A stretch of 64,000 nucleotides of DNA from VRUE01 sp963715625. Its GTDB lineage: Bacteria > Actinomycetota > Thermoleophilia > Solirubrobacterales > 70-9. How positions within the stretch are numbered: position 1 is the stretch's first letter; every line of letters starts with the position of its first letter. The DNA is taken from NCBI GenBank assembly GCA_963715625.1, contig OY970260.1:1116001-1180000 (forward strand), in the 5' to 3' direction. The position numbers and the translations under genes were made by a program. The notes beneath the pieces are model-generated. The model was not told the origin of the DNA. It was given only the letters and a program-made list of their open reading frames with translations, and did not search any database. This document shows, piece after piece, positions 21,712-30,836 of this stretch.

Positions 21712-21760
21712 CTTCCGGTGCGCTTTATGTCGCCATAGATGGCATAAAGCGCACCGGAAG
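21712..21760. repeat. Palindromic repeat family A, copy 1
   Basis: Arms CTTCCGGTGCGCTTTATG (21712-21729) and 21743-21760 are perfect 18-bp reverse complements, with an inner GCCAT/ATGGC stem. It lies between the convergent ddl and methyltransferase genes and abuts the latter's stop codon. The same arm sequence recurs at 40991-41037, and with compensatory changes at 54380-54426. Confidence 0.85.
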
Positions 21761-22276
21761 CTAGGGCGACGGCGGCGGGACCCAGGGGGTACGCCTCGGC
21801 AGCCAGCGGGGGACGTTGCGCTTGTAGGTGCGGTAGTCCTCGCCGAAGCGGCGTTCGAGGCCCGGCTCCTCGTACCGCCGGAAGAAGACGGCGTTGCCTG
21901 TGAAGAAGACCGCGAACCAGATCAGCAGCGGCAGCGAGCCGAATAGCGCCGCCTCGCCTGCCAGCACGGCAAGGACGGCCGTGATCATCGGGTTGCGCAC
22001 GTGACGGTAGGGGCCCTCGACGACGAGCCGCTGGGTCGGGTCCCATGGCGCCAGCGTGCCCTTGCCGATAAGGGCGAACAGGCGCACGGTCCAGAGCCAG
22101 AGGGCGAAGCCGGCGGCGATCAGGGCGATGCCGATGACAGCGCTCAGGGCGCCCGCGGTCCCGCCGAAGCCCCAGCCGACGTCTGAGCCGGTGGCAAAAA
22201 GAATCGCGAACGGCACCAGCACGGTCACGGTGCCGGGGAGCAGCGCGATGGCGCGGGCCTGGCGCCAGGGGCTCAT
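21761..22276 (-). CDS. Isoprenylcysteine carboxyl methyltransferase-like membrane protein
   Basis: A 171-residue protein with four to five membrane helices and the ICMT/PEMT-type SAM-binding signature: VEGPYRHVRNPMI near residue 87, then EEPGLERRFGEDYRTYKRNV near residue 135. Bacterial members methylate lipids or small molecules; the substrate here is unknown. Its ATG overlaps the stop of the peroxiredoxin gene by four bases, so the two are cotranscribed and may act together. Confidence 0.8.
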   Translation of the reverse strand: MSPWRQARAIALLPGTVTVLVPFAILFATGSDVGWGFGGTAGALSAVIGIALIAAGFALWLWTVRLFALIGKGTLAPWDPTQRLVVEGPYRHVRNPMITAVLAVLAGEAALFGSLPLLIWFAVFFTGNAVFFRRYEEPGLERRFGEDYRTYKRNVPRWLPRRTPWVPPPSP

Positions 22277-23157
22277 TTGGGAGCGGCGGGCCGGGCGGCT
22301 CTCTGGGCGCCGCGCAGGGCGCCGAGCACCGTGTCCGGGGTGGGCCGCACGCGGTAGTTGTCGGTCTCATCGGCGAAGACGACGCGCCCGCCGGCGTCGG
22401 TGACGACCAGCGTCGGCAGAACGGTGTCGCTCTCGTATCCGACCATCCCCGCCGGCGTCCCGTTCTCGTTCAGGATGCCGAGCCGCCGCGCCGCGACGAG
22501 ACCGTCGTCGCGCAGGTAGCGGAAGGCGACCTCGTGGCGGGCGGCGAGGGCACGGGTGTGCCGGTCGTCCTGAGGGCTGACCAGGACGACCTGTGCGCCC
22601 AGGGCCTCGATCTCGCGCCACTGGGTGGCGATCTCACCGACCTGCGCCATGCAGAGCGGGCACCAGTTGCCGCGGTAGAAGAGGAACGCCGTCGGCCGAC
22701 CGCGCAGCTCGGCCGCCGTAACCGGCCCGCGGCCGTGCTCGACGAACGGGAGGTCGTCAGGGAGGGTCCTCCCGACCGCAAGAGCGGGGGAGGCCTCGCG
22801 GCCGAACCGCGAGTACCAGCGGGTGTAGGCGATCCAGGCCAGGCTCTCGCCGCCCGCAAGTGCGACCGCAAGCGGGTGGCGCCTCGCGAGCCGCCAGGCC
22901 GCGAGGGACCCGATCGCGCTCGCGGCCTGCAGGCCGGGGAGGTCCGGGTTGCTCCGCGCCGCCGGCCTGAGGAAGCCGTTGGCGAAGTAGGCACCCGGGA
23001 GGGCGTGGACGGCGGCGATCAGCGCCCATCCCAGGCGCTCCCCCCGGGGAGCCCGGATCGCCCGCCGGGCGGCGTCTGCGGCGAGCAGAGGGGGCACCGA
23101 GGAGAACAGCGAGACAAAGGCCTGCTTGGCGGTTCGGGGCAAGACGACTCGTGGCAT
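22273..23157 (-). CDS. Peroxiredoxin-like protein with hydrophobic N-terminal half
   Basis: The C-terminal half of this 294-residue protein is an AhpC/TSA-type thioredoxin fold, with the redox motif FYRGNWCPLCMAQV near residue 165 and LVVTDAGGRVVF later. Both cysteines of CPLC are present. The first 125 residues contain several hydrophobic stretches (LIAAVHALPGAYFANGFL, AVALAGGESLAWIAYTRW), suggesting membrane attachment, which is uncommon for the family. It probably reduces peroxides at the membrane. Confidence 0.75.
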   Translation of the reverse strand: MPRVVLPRTAKQAFVSLFSSVPPLLAADAARRAIRAPRGERLGWALIAAVHALPGAYFANGFLRPAARSNPDLPGLQAASAIGSLAAWRLARRHPLAVALAGGESLAWIAYTRWYSRFGREASPALAVGRTLPDDLPFVEHGRGPVTAAELRGRPTAFLFYRGNWCPLCMAQVGEIATQWREIEALGAQVVLVSPQDDRHTRALAARHEVAFRYLRDDGLVAARRLGILNENGTPAGMVGYESDTVLPTLVVTDAGGRVVFADETDNYRVRPTPDTVLGALRGAQRAARPAAPK

Positions 23158-23280
23158 CTGGCCGACAAGTATGGCGGCGGAGATTCCGCGCTGTCGCTTA
23201 CACGCGAAGGGAGCAGCGCGCGTTGGCGTCGGCGGGCTACTCCTCCTCGTCCTTCGGGACAGATTTGTCTCGAGCCCCGC

Positions 23281-24141
23281 CTATCCCCGCGTCCCTTCGG
23301 CTGCTGCAGTGTGCTCCAGGATCGTGGCGACGATCATCTCCCAGTCGTCCCGATAGACACCGTGACCGGCACCCTCCAGCGTTAGCAGGCGGGCACCGGG
23401 GATGTCCGCGGCTAGAGCCTCGCCGTGCTTGAGCGGGAACATCGGGTCGGCGGTGCCGTGGATGACGAGCGTCGGCACAGCGATCGAAGACAGGGGCTTG
23501 GGTGATCCTTTGCCGTGGGACATGAGGTCGTGGTTCTGCACCGCGGCGAAGTCACGCGCCCGCTCGATGTCGCGGCGGACGAGTTCGCGGGCGCGGGTCT
23601 CATCGAACGCCCGCTCGCCGCCCGCGAGGATCCGCGAGTAATCAACCAGGTAGTCGATGACGGACTCGGGGTTCGACCAATCGACCTCTGCCGTGGCGAC
23701 GAAGTGACCGAATTCCACCGTCGGCGGCGGCAGGTCGCGGTCGCTGGGGGTTGCGGGGGAGGTGCTGATCAGGATGAGGGATAGCGCCCGGTCGGGGGAG
23801 TCGAGCCCAAGCTCCTGGGCGATTGCCCCGCCCGCCGAGACGCCGACCAGGTGCGCAGCCGAAATGCCGAAGCGGTCGAGCACGCAGGCGGCGTCAGCCG
23901 TGAGGTCCGCCCCCGAGTACTTGGGCCGGCCGGGCTCATAGGTGATTGAGCGGCCGGTGTCGCGGTGGTCGTAACGGATCACGAACCGCCCGCCGCCTGC
24001 AAGCATCCGGCAGAAGTCCTCTTCCCACCAGAGCATCGACGAGCCGATGCCCATGATCAGCAGGATCGGCGGATGCTCTGTGTCGCCAAACGGCTCCGTA
24101 CACAGCTCGACACCATTCGTTTCGATGGTTCGCTCCGCCAC
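23281..24141 (-). CDS. Alpha/beta hydrolase
   Basis: A 286-residue protein of the alpha/beta hydrolase fold: oxyanion region ILLIMGIGSSMLWW, YDHRDTGRS, nucleophile elbow GVSAGGAIAQ with Ser near residue 103, a late Asp in HGTADPMFP and His in LEGAGHGVYRDDW. It resembles the RdmC-like esterase group, but the substrate cannot be told. It lies alone, with 123 bases before the peroxiredoxin gene downstream. Confidence 0.85.
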   Translation of the reverse strand: MAERTIETNGVELCTEPFGDTEHPPILLIMGIGSSMLWWEEDFCRMLAGGGRFVIRYDHRDTGRSITYEPGRPKYSGADLTADAACVLDRFGISAAHLVGVSAGGAIAQELGLDSPDRALSLILISTSPATPSDRDLPPPTVEFGHFVATAEVDWSNPESVIDYLVDYSRILAGGERAFDETRARELVRRDIERARDFAAVQNHDLMSHGKGSPKPLSSIAVPTLVIHGTADPMFPLKHGEALAADIPGARLLTLEGAGHGVYRDDWEMIVATILEHTAAAEGTRG

Positions 24142-24504
24142 GCAGCTCCTCTCCTCTTAGCCGATCACCGAGAGTCGGCAAAACGTCAAGGCCGTTGCCT
24201 ACCAGACTGGGTGAGCGCCTGCAATCGGGCCTCGCCTGGCAAACCGAAAGTCCGCATGGGTGTCCTGAACACACGCGTAGCAGGACGAGCGGGAGCAGTG
24301 CGCTTGGCGCGTCGCCAGACGCGCACCTGGCTCGGCGAATTCAGCACTCAACACCGCCGAGCCGGGTGCTGTTGTCGATCGTCCAATCCGGTCGCCCCAG
24401 CGTGCCCGCCGAGACGCCCGCAATCACGCGGAAGGAGTCACCACCAAGCCGGTGATACTGGTGGCTCCTCCAAGTGGAGAGCGCGGTTCGATCCGCTGGA
24501 GGCG
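24142..24504. other. Gene-free interval
   Basis: These 363 bases between the hydrolase start and the VOC gene stop hold no convincing gene on either strand. A T-loop-like GGTTCGATCC at 24483-24492 does not fold into a tRNA. The promoter of the hydrolase gene is presumably here. I see no repeat or strong hairpin. Confidence 0.6.
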
Positions 24505-24900
24505 TCAACTGGCTGCAGTCTGAGCGGCAATCTGGACGAGGTTGCCGCACGTGTCATCCAGAACCGCGGTGGTCACCGGGCCCATGGCTGTCGGCTCCTG
24601 AGTGAAGCGAACGCCGAGCCCACGTAGCCGTTCGTACTCAGGCTCGACGTCGTCCACTCCGAAGGAGGTGAACGGGATCCCGTCCTCAACGAGCGCGGCC
24701 TTGAACGGCTTGGCGGCCGGGTGCTCATCGGGCTCGAGAAGGAGCTCCACGCCGTTGGGATCATCGGGGGCCACAACGGTCAGCCAGCGGTGGTGACCGA
24801 GCGGCATGTCGTTCTTCTTCTCGAAGCCCAAAATGTTTGTGTAGAAGTCGAGCGCCTTGGCTTGGTCGTTGACCAAGACGCTGGTCAGTGTGATCTTCAT
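24505..24900 (-). CDS. VOC-superfamily (glyoxalase-like) protein
   Basis: A 131-residue vicinal-oxygen-chelate protein: KITLTSVLVNDQAKALDFYT at the start, GHHRWLTVVAP, VELLLEPDEH and a late DTCGNLVQI. Metal ligands His and Glu are in the expected places. The ATG overlaps the stop of the ArsR regulator gene, a common bacterial pairing, so it is probably induced by the regulator's ligand. The reaction is unknown. Confidence 0.85.
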   Translation of the reverse strand: MKITLTSVLVNDQAKALDFYTNILGFEKKNDMPLGHHRWLTVVAPDDPNGVELLLEPDEHPAAKPFKAALVEDGIPFTSFGVDDVEPEYERLRGLGVRFTQEPTAMGPVTTAVLDDTCGNLVQIAAQTAAS

Positions 24901-25181
24901 GAGTCCTCCTCTGGCCGACGTGCCCAGCGGCTGGTGATCCGCTCAAGCGGTCGAGCGTCGAAGTGATGGAACTTGTATCGGCCCTCGCGTCGCGTCTCTA
25001 CCAGCCCGGCGGCGACCAGGAGCTCGATGTGCTGGGAGACCGCCTGGCGTGAGGAGACCACCTCGTGTCTGGCGGCGAGTCTCGAGCACAACTCGAACAG
25101 TGTCTGGTCGTTTCGGTCGGTCAACTCGTCGAGGATCGCGCGACGTGTCGGGTCAGCGAGGGCTTTGAAGACGTCCCCCAC
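24897..25181 (-). CDS. ArsR-family transcriptional regulator
   Basis: A winged-helix repressor of about 94 residues: VGDVFKALADPTRRAILDEL, recognition helix SRQAVSQHIELLVAAGLVE and wing RREGRYKFHHFD. I chose the GTG at 25181 because family members begin just there; a TTG at 25199 is also open but lies inside the palindrome. No metal-binding cysteine pair is seen, so it belongs to the non-metal group often paired with VOC or SRPBCC proteins. It probably controls itself and the VOC gene. Confidence 0.88.
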   Translation of the reverse strand: MGDVFKALADPTRRAILDELTDRNDQTLFELCSRLAARHEVVSSRQAVSQHIELLVAAGLVETRREGRYKFHHFDARPLERITSRWARRPEEDS

Positions 25182-25194
25182 ATGGCGGATAATA

Positions 25195-25212
25195 GGCAAG
25201 TAATTACTTGCC
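25195..25212. promoter_or_regulatory. Perfect palindromic operator for the ArsR regulator
   Basis: GGCAAGTAATTACTTGCC is a perfect 18-bp palindrome lying just upstream of (or overlapping) the ArsR start. It is AT-rich in its centre compared with its surroundings, as expected of an operator overlapping a promoter. Binding by the adjacent regulator is inferred from position. Confidence 0.7.
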
Positions 25213-25383
25213 TGTCAAGCGGGGTCGAGCGAGGGGAGGCCGCCGCGGTTCATGGGAGGTGCAGCGGGAGATGTCGATCCGCTCCGTGCTGGGTTGCGCG
25301 AATAACAGATTCGACACCACGCGGTTCGAGCCCTGGAGGCTCTCGGAGGGGGAAGGCAGAAGGCGGTAGGCTCGGGCACGACG

Positions 25384-25734
25384 ATGATCCATCGCATCAT
25401 TCCGAATCTCAGGGTCCGCGACCCAAGCGCAGGGCACGATTTCTACGTCGACTTCCTCGGCCTCGAGAAGCAGTTCGACCTCGGTTGGGTCGCGAGCTTC
25501 CGCTCTCCTGAGAACCGCTCGATCCAGGTCAGCCTCGTGTCCGGGGATGCCTCCGCGCCCGAGGACTCGGCGATCAGCGTGGCCGTCGACGACGTTGATG
25601 CGGCATACGCAGAGGCTCGCCAGCGCGGCTACGAGATCGTTCACCCGCTGACCGAGGAGGCGTGGGGCCCTCGGCGCTTCTTCGTCCGCGACCCGAATGG
25701 TGTCGTCGTCAACGTGGTCGGTCACCCCGACTGA
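25384..25734 (+). CDS. VOC-superfamily glyoxalase/bleomycin-resistance-like protein
   Basis: A 116-residue single-domain VOC protein: HRIIPNLRVRDPSAGHDFYV at the start, ISVAVDDVDAAYAEARQRGY in the middle and FFVRDPNGVVVNVVGHPD at the end. It has no close relationship to the VOC protein at 24505 beyond the fold. It is transcribed away from the ArsR operon, with 171 unremarkable bases between. The substrate is unknown. Confidence 0.85.
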   Translation: MIHRIIPNLRVRDPSAGHDFYVDFLGLEKQFDLGWVASFRSPENRSIQVSLVSGDASAPEDSAISVAVDDVDAAYAEARQRGYEIVHPLTEEAWGPRRFFVRDPNGVVVNVVGHPD

Positions 25735-25840
25735 CTCGCCAACAGCAGTCCTGCTGCCCGATCCCCTTCCCGGACACCGCTCCTGCTCTGCGCGAAAGGG
25801 GGAAGCTGAGCGGTTGCTCCCGTTTCGCTACCATTTTGGG

Positions 25841-26074
25841 ATGAGCAAGCAGATCGCTGTTCGACTGCCAGAGGAGCTTGTCGACTTCGTTGACGAGATC
25901 GTTGACTCCGGCGCCGAGCGGAGCCGGGCGGCTGTCGTAACCCGGGCGCTCGAGCGCGAGCGCCGGCGTGCCCTCGCGGAACGCGACGCTCGGATCCTTG
26001 CCCGCACCGGTCCGGACCCGGAGCTTGCAGGGCTCGCCGGGTACGCGGCAGGCCTGCCTCGCGATCTCGCCTGA
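25841..26074 (+). CDS. Ribbon-helix-helix antitoxin (MazE-like)
   Basis: A 77-residue protein with an N-terminal ribbon-helix-helix DNA-binding domain (MSKQIAVRLPEELVDFVDEI) and a charged C-terminal tail that would wrap the toxin. The stop overlaps the toxin ATG (TGATG), the usual tight coupling of type II modules. Autorepression of the pair is expected from the family. Confidence 0.82.
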   Translation: MSKQIAVRLPEELVDFVDEIVDSGAERSRAAVVTRALERERRRALAERDARILARTGPDPELAGLAGYAAGLPRDLA

Positions 26075-26373
26075 TGCGGGCCATCCACGTCGCACAGCTC
26101 GACAAGGCGCGGCCTGTGTTGATCCTCACGCGTGAGCTCGTACAGCCGCATCTCAGGACGGTCACGGTCGCGCCGATCACCACAACCATCCGCGGGCTCT
26201 CCAGCGAGGTAGGGGTCGATGCTGCGAACGGCCTCGCGGAGCCCTCGGTCGTCAGTTGCGACAACATCACCACCATTCCCACCGATGCCGTTGGCGAGCG
26301 GATCGGCGTCCTGCTCGACAGCCAAGAGCCGGCTCTCAGCGAAGCGATCGTGGCCGCGTTCGATCTGGACTGA
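26074..26373 (+). CDS. MazF/PemK-family toxin
   Basis: A 99-residue endoribonuclease-type toxin: QLDKARPVLILTRE near the start, TVTVAPITTTIRG in the central strand and VVSCDNITTIPTDAVGERIG, which matches the family's CDQ..T pattern near residue 60. It would cleave mRNA when freed from the upstream antitoxin. Its last 38 bases overlap the end of an opposing lipoprotein-like frame. Confidence 0.85.
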   Translation: MRAIHVAQLDKARPVLILTRELVQPHLRTVTVAPITTTIRGLSSEVGVDAANGLAEPSVVSCDNITTIPTDAVGERIGVLLDSQEPALSEAIVAAFDLD

Positions 26374-26548
26374 TTGCTGCCGGTCCGCGTGAAATCCGGC
26401 GGGCTCCCCGTCCGCGTTCGTACCAGGCGACCCTGGTCTCGGCGACCGGGACGACGTGGACCCGGGCCTGAAACGGCTCCGCGGAGCTGTGCCCACATCC
26501 CGCGAAGAGGACCGCCAGGGCAAGGAAGATCGCCAGAAGAGCCTTCAT
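26336..26548 (-). CDS. Small lipoprotein, possibly truncated
   Basis: The 70-residue frame begins with a clear lipoprotein signal peptide, MKALLAIFLALAVLFAGCG, with lipobox LFAG-C. About 28 plausible residues follow before an arginine-rich tail that does not look like a folded domain and overlaps the toxin gene end. It may be the start of a lipoprotein gene whose remainder was lost when the toxin-antitoxin module arrived. Alternatively it is a genuine short lipoprotein. Confidence 0.45.
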   Translation of the reverse strand: MKALLAIFLALAVLFAGCGHSSAEPFQARVHVVPVAETRVAWYERGRGARRISRGPAAISPDRTRPRSLR

Positions 26549-26560
26549 TCGGCGGCAGCC

Positions 26561-27463
26561 CTAGCGTGTGAGCAGCTCGCAACCGCCCACTCGGTCGCGG
26601 CGGTCAACCCAAGCCCGGTCTCGACCGGGGCCGCACGAGACAAGCTCGCGCCGGCCGTTGGCGGCCCTCACGATGTCGTTTCCCGAGCCCGCGTCGTAGC
26701 GATTCACGCCCCTGCCGCCGGCGAGCTCGTCGGCGCCGGCGCCACCGGTGAGGCGGTCAGATCCCTCGCCGCCCAGCAGGCGGTCGCTTCCACCATCTCC
26801 GATCAGGCAATCGCTCCCGGCAAGACCGCGGATCAGATCGTCTCCGCCCAGGCCGAAGATCAGGTCGCCGGTCGAGGCGCCATCCAAGGCGTCGGCGCCA
26901 GCCGTGCCTTGGCGCGTGCTCACGCATCCGCCCGGACCGAGCGCGTCAGGCGGAGCGCCGAAGCCACCGCCCGGAAAGTCCCGGTTGCCCTGCCCTCCGT
27001 GACCGCCTCCGGAGTTGCCGCCAGCCCCCAACGGTGGCACTTCCACCACGCTCCCGTTCGCTTCGACCGTGTCCGAGCCGTGCAGCTCGGGCAAGCCGCT
27101 GGAGCAGAAGGCCTTGATCTGGGGATAGAGGTAGCGAGGAGCTTTCCTCCTCGCTACATATGGAGTGTCCTGACCCGCTGGCCCGAACGTTCCTCCCAGG
27201 TAGGTCACCTCTCCGGTGACCTGGTTGATCAGGTTGAGGTTGCCGCCATAGGTCGGATTGGACGCCCCGCTGCAGTTGATGCTCCAGTCCACCACCACTT
27301 CCCAGGACCGGTCGCCAATTGGCTCGCCGAGCCGAGCCGAGACCGACGGGCTTGCCGTGACGTGATCGGCGACGCTCCAGCTCGGCTGCGCCAGTGCCAG
27401 CAGGGCAAGGATTCCAAGCGCTGCGGATAGTCGAGAGCCCACCTGCTCGATCTTAGAGCCCAA
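26561..27463 (-). CDS. Secreted RTX-repeat calcium-binding protein
   Basis: A 300-residue protein with a hydrophobic export signal (ALGILALLALAQPSWS), an unassigned N-terminal domain of about 110 residues, a Gly-rich linker and a C-terminal RTX block: FGLGGDDLIRG, GDGGSDRLLGGEGSDRL, GGAGADELAGG. These nonapeptides bind calcium outside the cell. No type I secretion genes are nearby, and the N-terminal signal suggests Sec export. It lies ten bases downstream of the kinase gene. Confidence 0.8.
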   Translation of the reverse strand: MGSKIEQVGSRLSAALGILALLALAQPSWSVADHVTASPSVSARLGEPIGDRSWEVVVDWSINCSGASNPTYGGNLNLINQVTGEVTYLGGTFGPAGQDTPYVARRKAPRYLYPQIKAFCSSGLPELHGSDTVEANGSVVEVPPLGAGGNSGGGHGGQGNRDFPGGGFGAPPDALGPGGCVSTRQGTAGADALDGASTGDLIFGLGGDDLIRGLAGSDCLIGDGGSDRLLGGEGSDRLTGGAGADELAGGRGVNRYDAGSGNDIVRAANGRRELVSCGPGRDRAWVDRRDRVGGCELLTR

Positions 27464-27473
27464 CGCAGGGGGC

Positions 27474-28991
27474 CTACTTCAGCAGCTCGATGTCGCTGAT
27501 CTCGACCTGGTAGCGGCCCGGCTGGTCGCGGGCTTCGGAGGCATTGGTGAACCAGAGGAGGTAGTAGCGGGACGGCTCCGGCACGGTGAGGTCGATCTCC
27601 TCCACCGAGGAGGCTTCGACGGCGATGCCGACCGGTTCGCCCCATTCGGACACTTCGCCGGGCGGCCCCGAGGCGGCGGCGAAGACCTGGGCGTCCCAGC
27701 CGGGGGTGGGAGTTCGGACGATCATCCTTCTCGCCGTGGCCGGTGAGCTCGCTGTCACGTAGACGCCGACCCCGGCGTTGGGGCCGGTCTTGGTCCCGGC
27801 GAAATCGTCGGAGTCGTAGTGCTCTGTTTCCCAGGCGGTACCGGTCGGGTCGCCGTCGACGGCGAGGCCGATCTTGCTGCCGATCTCTTCCTCGTCCCCC
27901 TGCGGGTCGTAGTCGGTCGCCGAGCTGAGCGAGATGGGCTTGCCCTTGCCGTCGTTGGCGCCGCCGCCGCCGAGGCCGCTGGAGGAGATCAGCTGCACGG
28001 CCAGCAGGGCGCCGGCTACGACCAGGAGCAGGCCGGCGATCGCGGCCCAGCTCCAGCGCACGCGGCTCGAGAGCTGGCGCTTCGGCGGGGGCACCGCGTC
28101 GAGCACGCTGGTCGCCTCGCCGGTGGTCGATCCCGCCCGCGCCGCCTCGACCTCGAGCGCCGTCGAGAGGTCGTCGATCATCTCGCCGACGTGCTGGTAG
28201 CGCTCGCCGGGGTCCTTGGCGGTCGCGCGCTCGACCACGAGCGCCACCGCGGCCGAGACCTCCGGCCGCCGCCGCTGCACGTCGGGCAGCTCCTCGTTGA
28301 CGTGCTTCATCGCAACGCCGACCTGGCTCTCGGCCTGGAACGGGACCTGCCCGACCAGCATCTCGTAGAGGACGACGCCGAGCGAGTAGAGATCCGAGCG
28401 GGGATCGACCTTGCGTCCCATCGCCTGCTCGGGCGAGACGTAGTCGGTGGTGCCGAGCACGCGGCCGGTCGCGGTCATCCCGTCCTGCTCGAGCTGGCGC
28501 GAGATGCCGAAGTCGGTCAGCTTCGCGCGCCCCTCGGCGTCGATCAGGACGTTCTGGGGCTTGATGTCGCGGTGGACCATGTTGCGCGCGTGCGCGACCG
28601 AGAGGCCCCGGGCCACCTCGATCGCGTAGGCGATCGCCTCCTGCGGGTCGAGCGCCCCGTCGCGCACGATGCGCTGCTTCAGCGTTTCCCCTTCGACGTA
28701 CTCGAAGACGATGTAGGGGTGACCGCCGTCCTCGCCGGCGTCGATCACGGAGACCACGTTGGGGTGCGAGATCTTGGCCACCGCCCGGGCCTCCTGGCGG
28801 AAGCGCTCGAGCTGGTCCGCCTGCTCGGACATCTCGCGGTGCATCACCTTGACCGCAACCGGCCGGTCGAGGGTCTGGTCGCGGGCGAGGTAGACGGTCG
28901 ACATCCCACCGCTGCCCAGCTTCGCCTCCAGCCGGTAGCGGCCGGAGAGCACGGTCCCGATCATCGCGCTGCTTGTGGGGCGGGCATCCAT
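27474..28991 (-). CDS. Ser/Thr kinase with extracellular discoidin-like domain
   Basis: A 505-residue receptor kinase. Kinase motifs are LGSGGMSTVYLARD, Lys48 in VAVKVM, HRDIKPQN (Asp142), DFG (Asp160) and SPEQAMG. A membrane helix spans about 320-340 (WSWAAIAGLLLVVAGALL). The outer part (about 360-505) has WETEHYDS, MIVRTPTPGWDAQVF and RYYLLWFTN, a pattern like F5/8-type carbohydrate-binding folds. ATG at 28991; an internal ATG at 28964 is also possible. It may sense surface sugars. Confidence 0.88.
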   Translation of the reverse strand: MDARPTSSAMIGTVLSGRYRLEAKLGSGGMSTVYLARDQTLDRPVAVKVMHREMSEQADQLERFRQEARAVAKISHPNVVSVIDAGEDGGHPYIVFEYVEGETLKQRIVRDGALDPQEAIAYAIEVARGLSVAHARNMVHRDIKPQNVLIDAEGRAKLTDFGISRQLEQDGMTATGRVLGTTDYVSPEQAMGRKVDPRSDLYSLGVVLYEMLVGQVPFQAESQVGVAMKHVNEELPDVQRRRPEVSAAVALVVERATAKDPGERYQHVGEMIDDLSTALEVEAARAGSTTGEATSVLDAVPPPKRQLSSRVRWSWAAIAGLLLVVAGALLAVQLISSSGLGGGGANDGKGKPISLSSATDYDPQGDEEEIGSKIGLAVDGDPTGTAWETEHYDSDDFAGTKTGPNAGVGVYVTASSPATARRMIVRTPTPGWDAQVFAAASGPPGEVSEWGEPVGIAVEASSVEEIDLTVPEPSRYYLLWFTNASEARDQPGRYQVEISDIELLK

Positions 28992-29181
28992 CGGGCGGTC
29001 TCTGAGGGTATTTTCGTCTGCCTGGCCCTACCAGGCGCGGGTTGGGCACGCGGGTCCAAATCTTGCGGTCGTGCCGGGTTCAGCTGGAGATTTCGATTTC
29101 AGCCCGCTGCTCGGGTTTGTTGAAATCCAAAAATAATCAGAACACTTGTGTAATTTGAAAAAATGTGAGAGATTCACAGCC

Positions 29182-29771
29182 ATGGACTCCTCACCCAGTT
29201 CGAAAAACATCACACTCTCATACATCTTCGTAGCCGCCGGTGCTGTTGCGGCGTGGCTGATCTACACGAAAACCGACCCAGGAGCGGTGGTCGTCGACGC
29301 CGACGCGTTCACTGTCTTCGCCCCGTTCTATATCGCTGCCCAGGCGATTGAGCGGACCCTGGAGCCTCTCGCCGCTCGCTGGAAAAACACCACCGCCGAG
29401 AAGGTTGCGCTGAAACGCGCACGGGCAACCAAGGAGCTCGCCGAATCTCCACCAGGTGGCGGCGAACCCACGGCGGAACAGATTTCGGCTGCCGCGTCCG
29501 CCGTCGAAACCGCGGAGCTGGCCCTTGCGAAAGCGAAGGCGGGGCGCGCGATCCCGCTTTGGGCCACCGCCAGCGTACTCGGCCTTCTCGCTTGCTCGGC
29601 GCTCGGTCTCGGCCTGATCTCCGCTGTCTCCGCGCAGCCATCCACCACAAGCGAGTTCGTCCGCACGGTTGATGTCCTGCTCACAGGCCTGGCCGTGGGT
29701 GCCGGGACGAAGCCTCTGCATGATCTGATCTCCCGGCTGGAAAAGGCGAAGGAAAACGCCGACCCGACCAC

Positions 29772-29775
<4 letters not shown>
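29182..29775 (+). CDS. Unrecognised membrane protein
   Basis: A 198-residue protein I do not recognise. It has an N-terminal membrane helix (YIFVAAGAVAAWLIY), a second hydrophobic stretch near residues 42-60, an Ala/Lys/Glu-rich coiled-coil segment (about 68-120), a strong helix (ATASVLGLLACSALGLGLIS) and a last segment ending LTGLAVGAGTKPLHDLIS. The preceding 80 bases are strikingly AT-rich for this genome, suggesting recent acquisition or a strong promoter. It ends tail to tail with purM, overlapping by four bases. Confidence 0.65.
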
Positions 29776-30779
<1,004 letters not shown>

Positions 30780-30836
30780 GCCCCCGATTCTTTCAGCCCA
30801 ACCAGCGCTCAGCTCCAAATATCCCCAAAGCCTGGA

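Noticed and set aside
21712..21760. Treating the palindromes as ordinary intrinsic terminators
   Set aside because: They lack T-runs, recur with shared sequence, and some lie in divergent promoter regions or inside genes, so a plain terminator label would be misleading, though some may terminate transcription.
24481..24497. T-loop-like GGTTCGATCC suggesting a tRNA
   Set aside because: The bases around it do not form the T-stem, and no acceptor, D or anticodon arms can be drawn.
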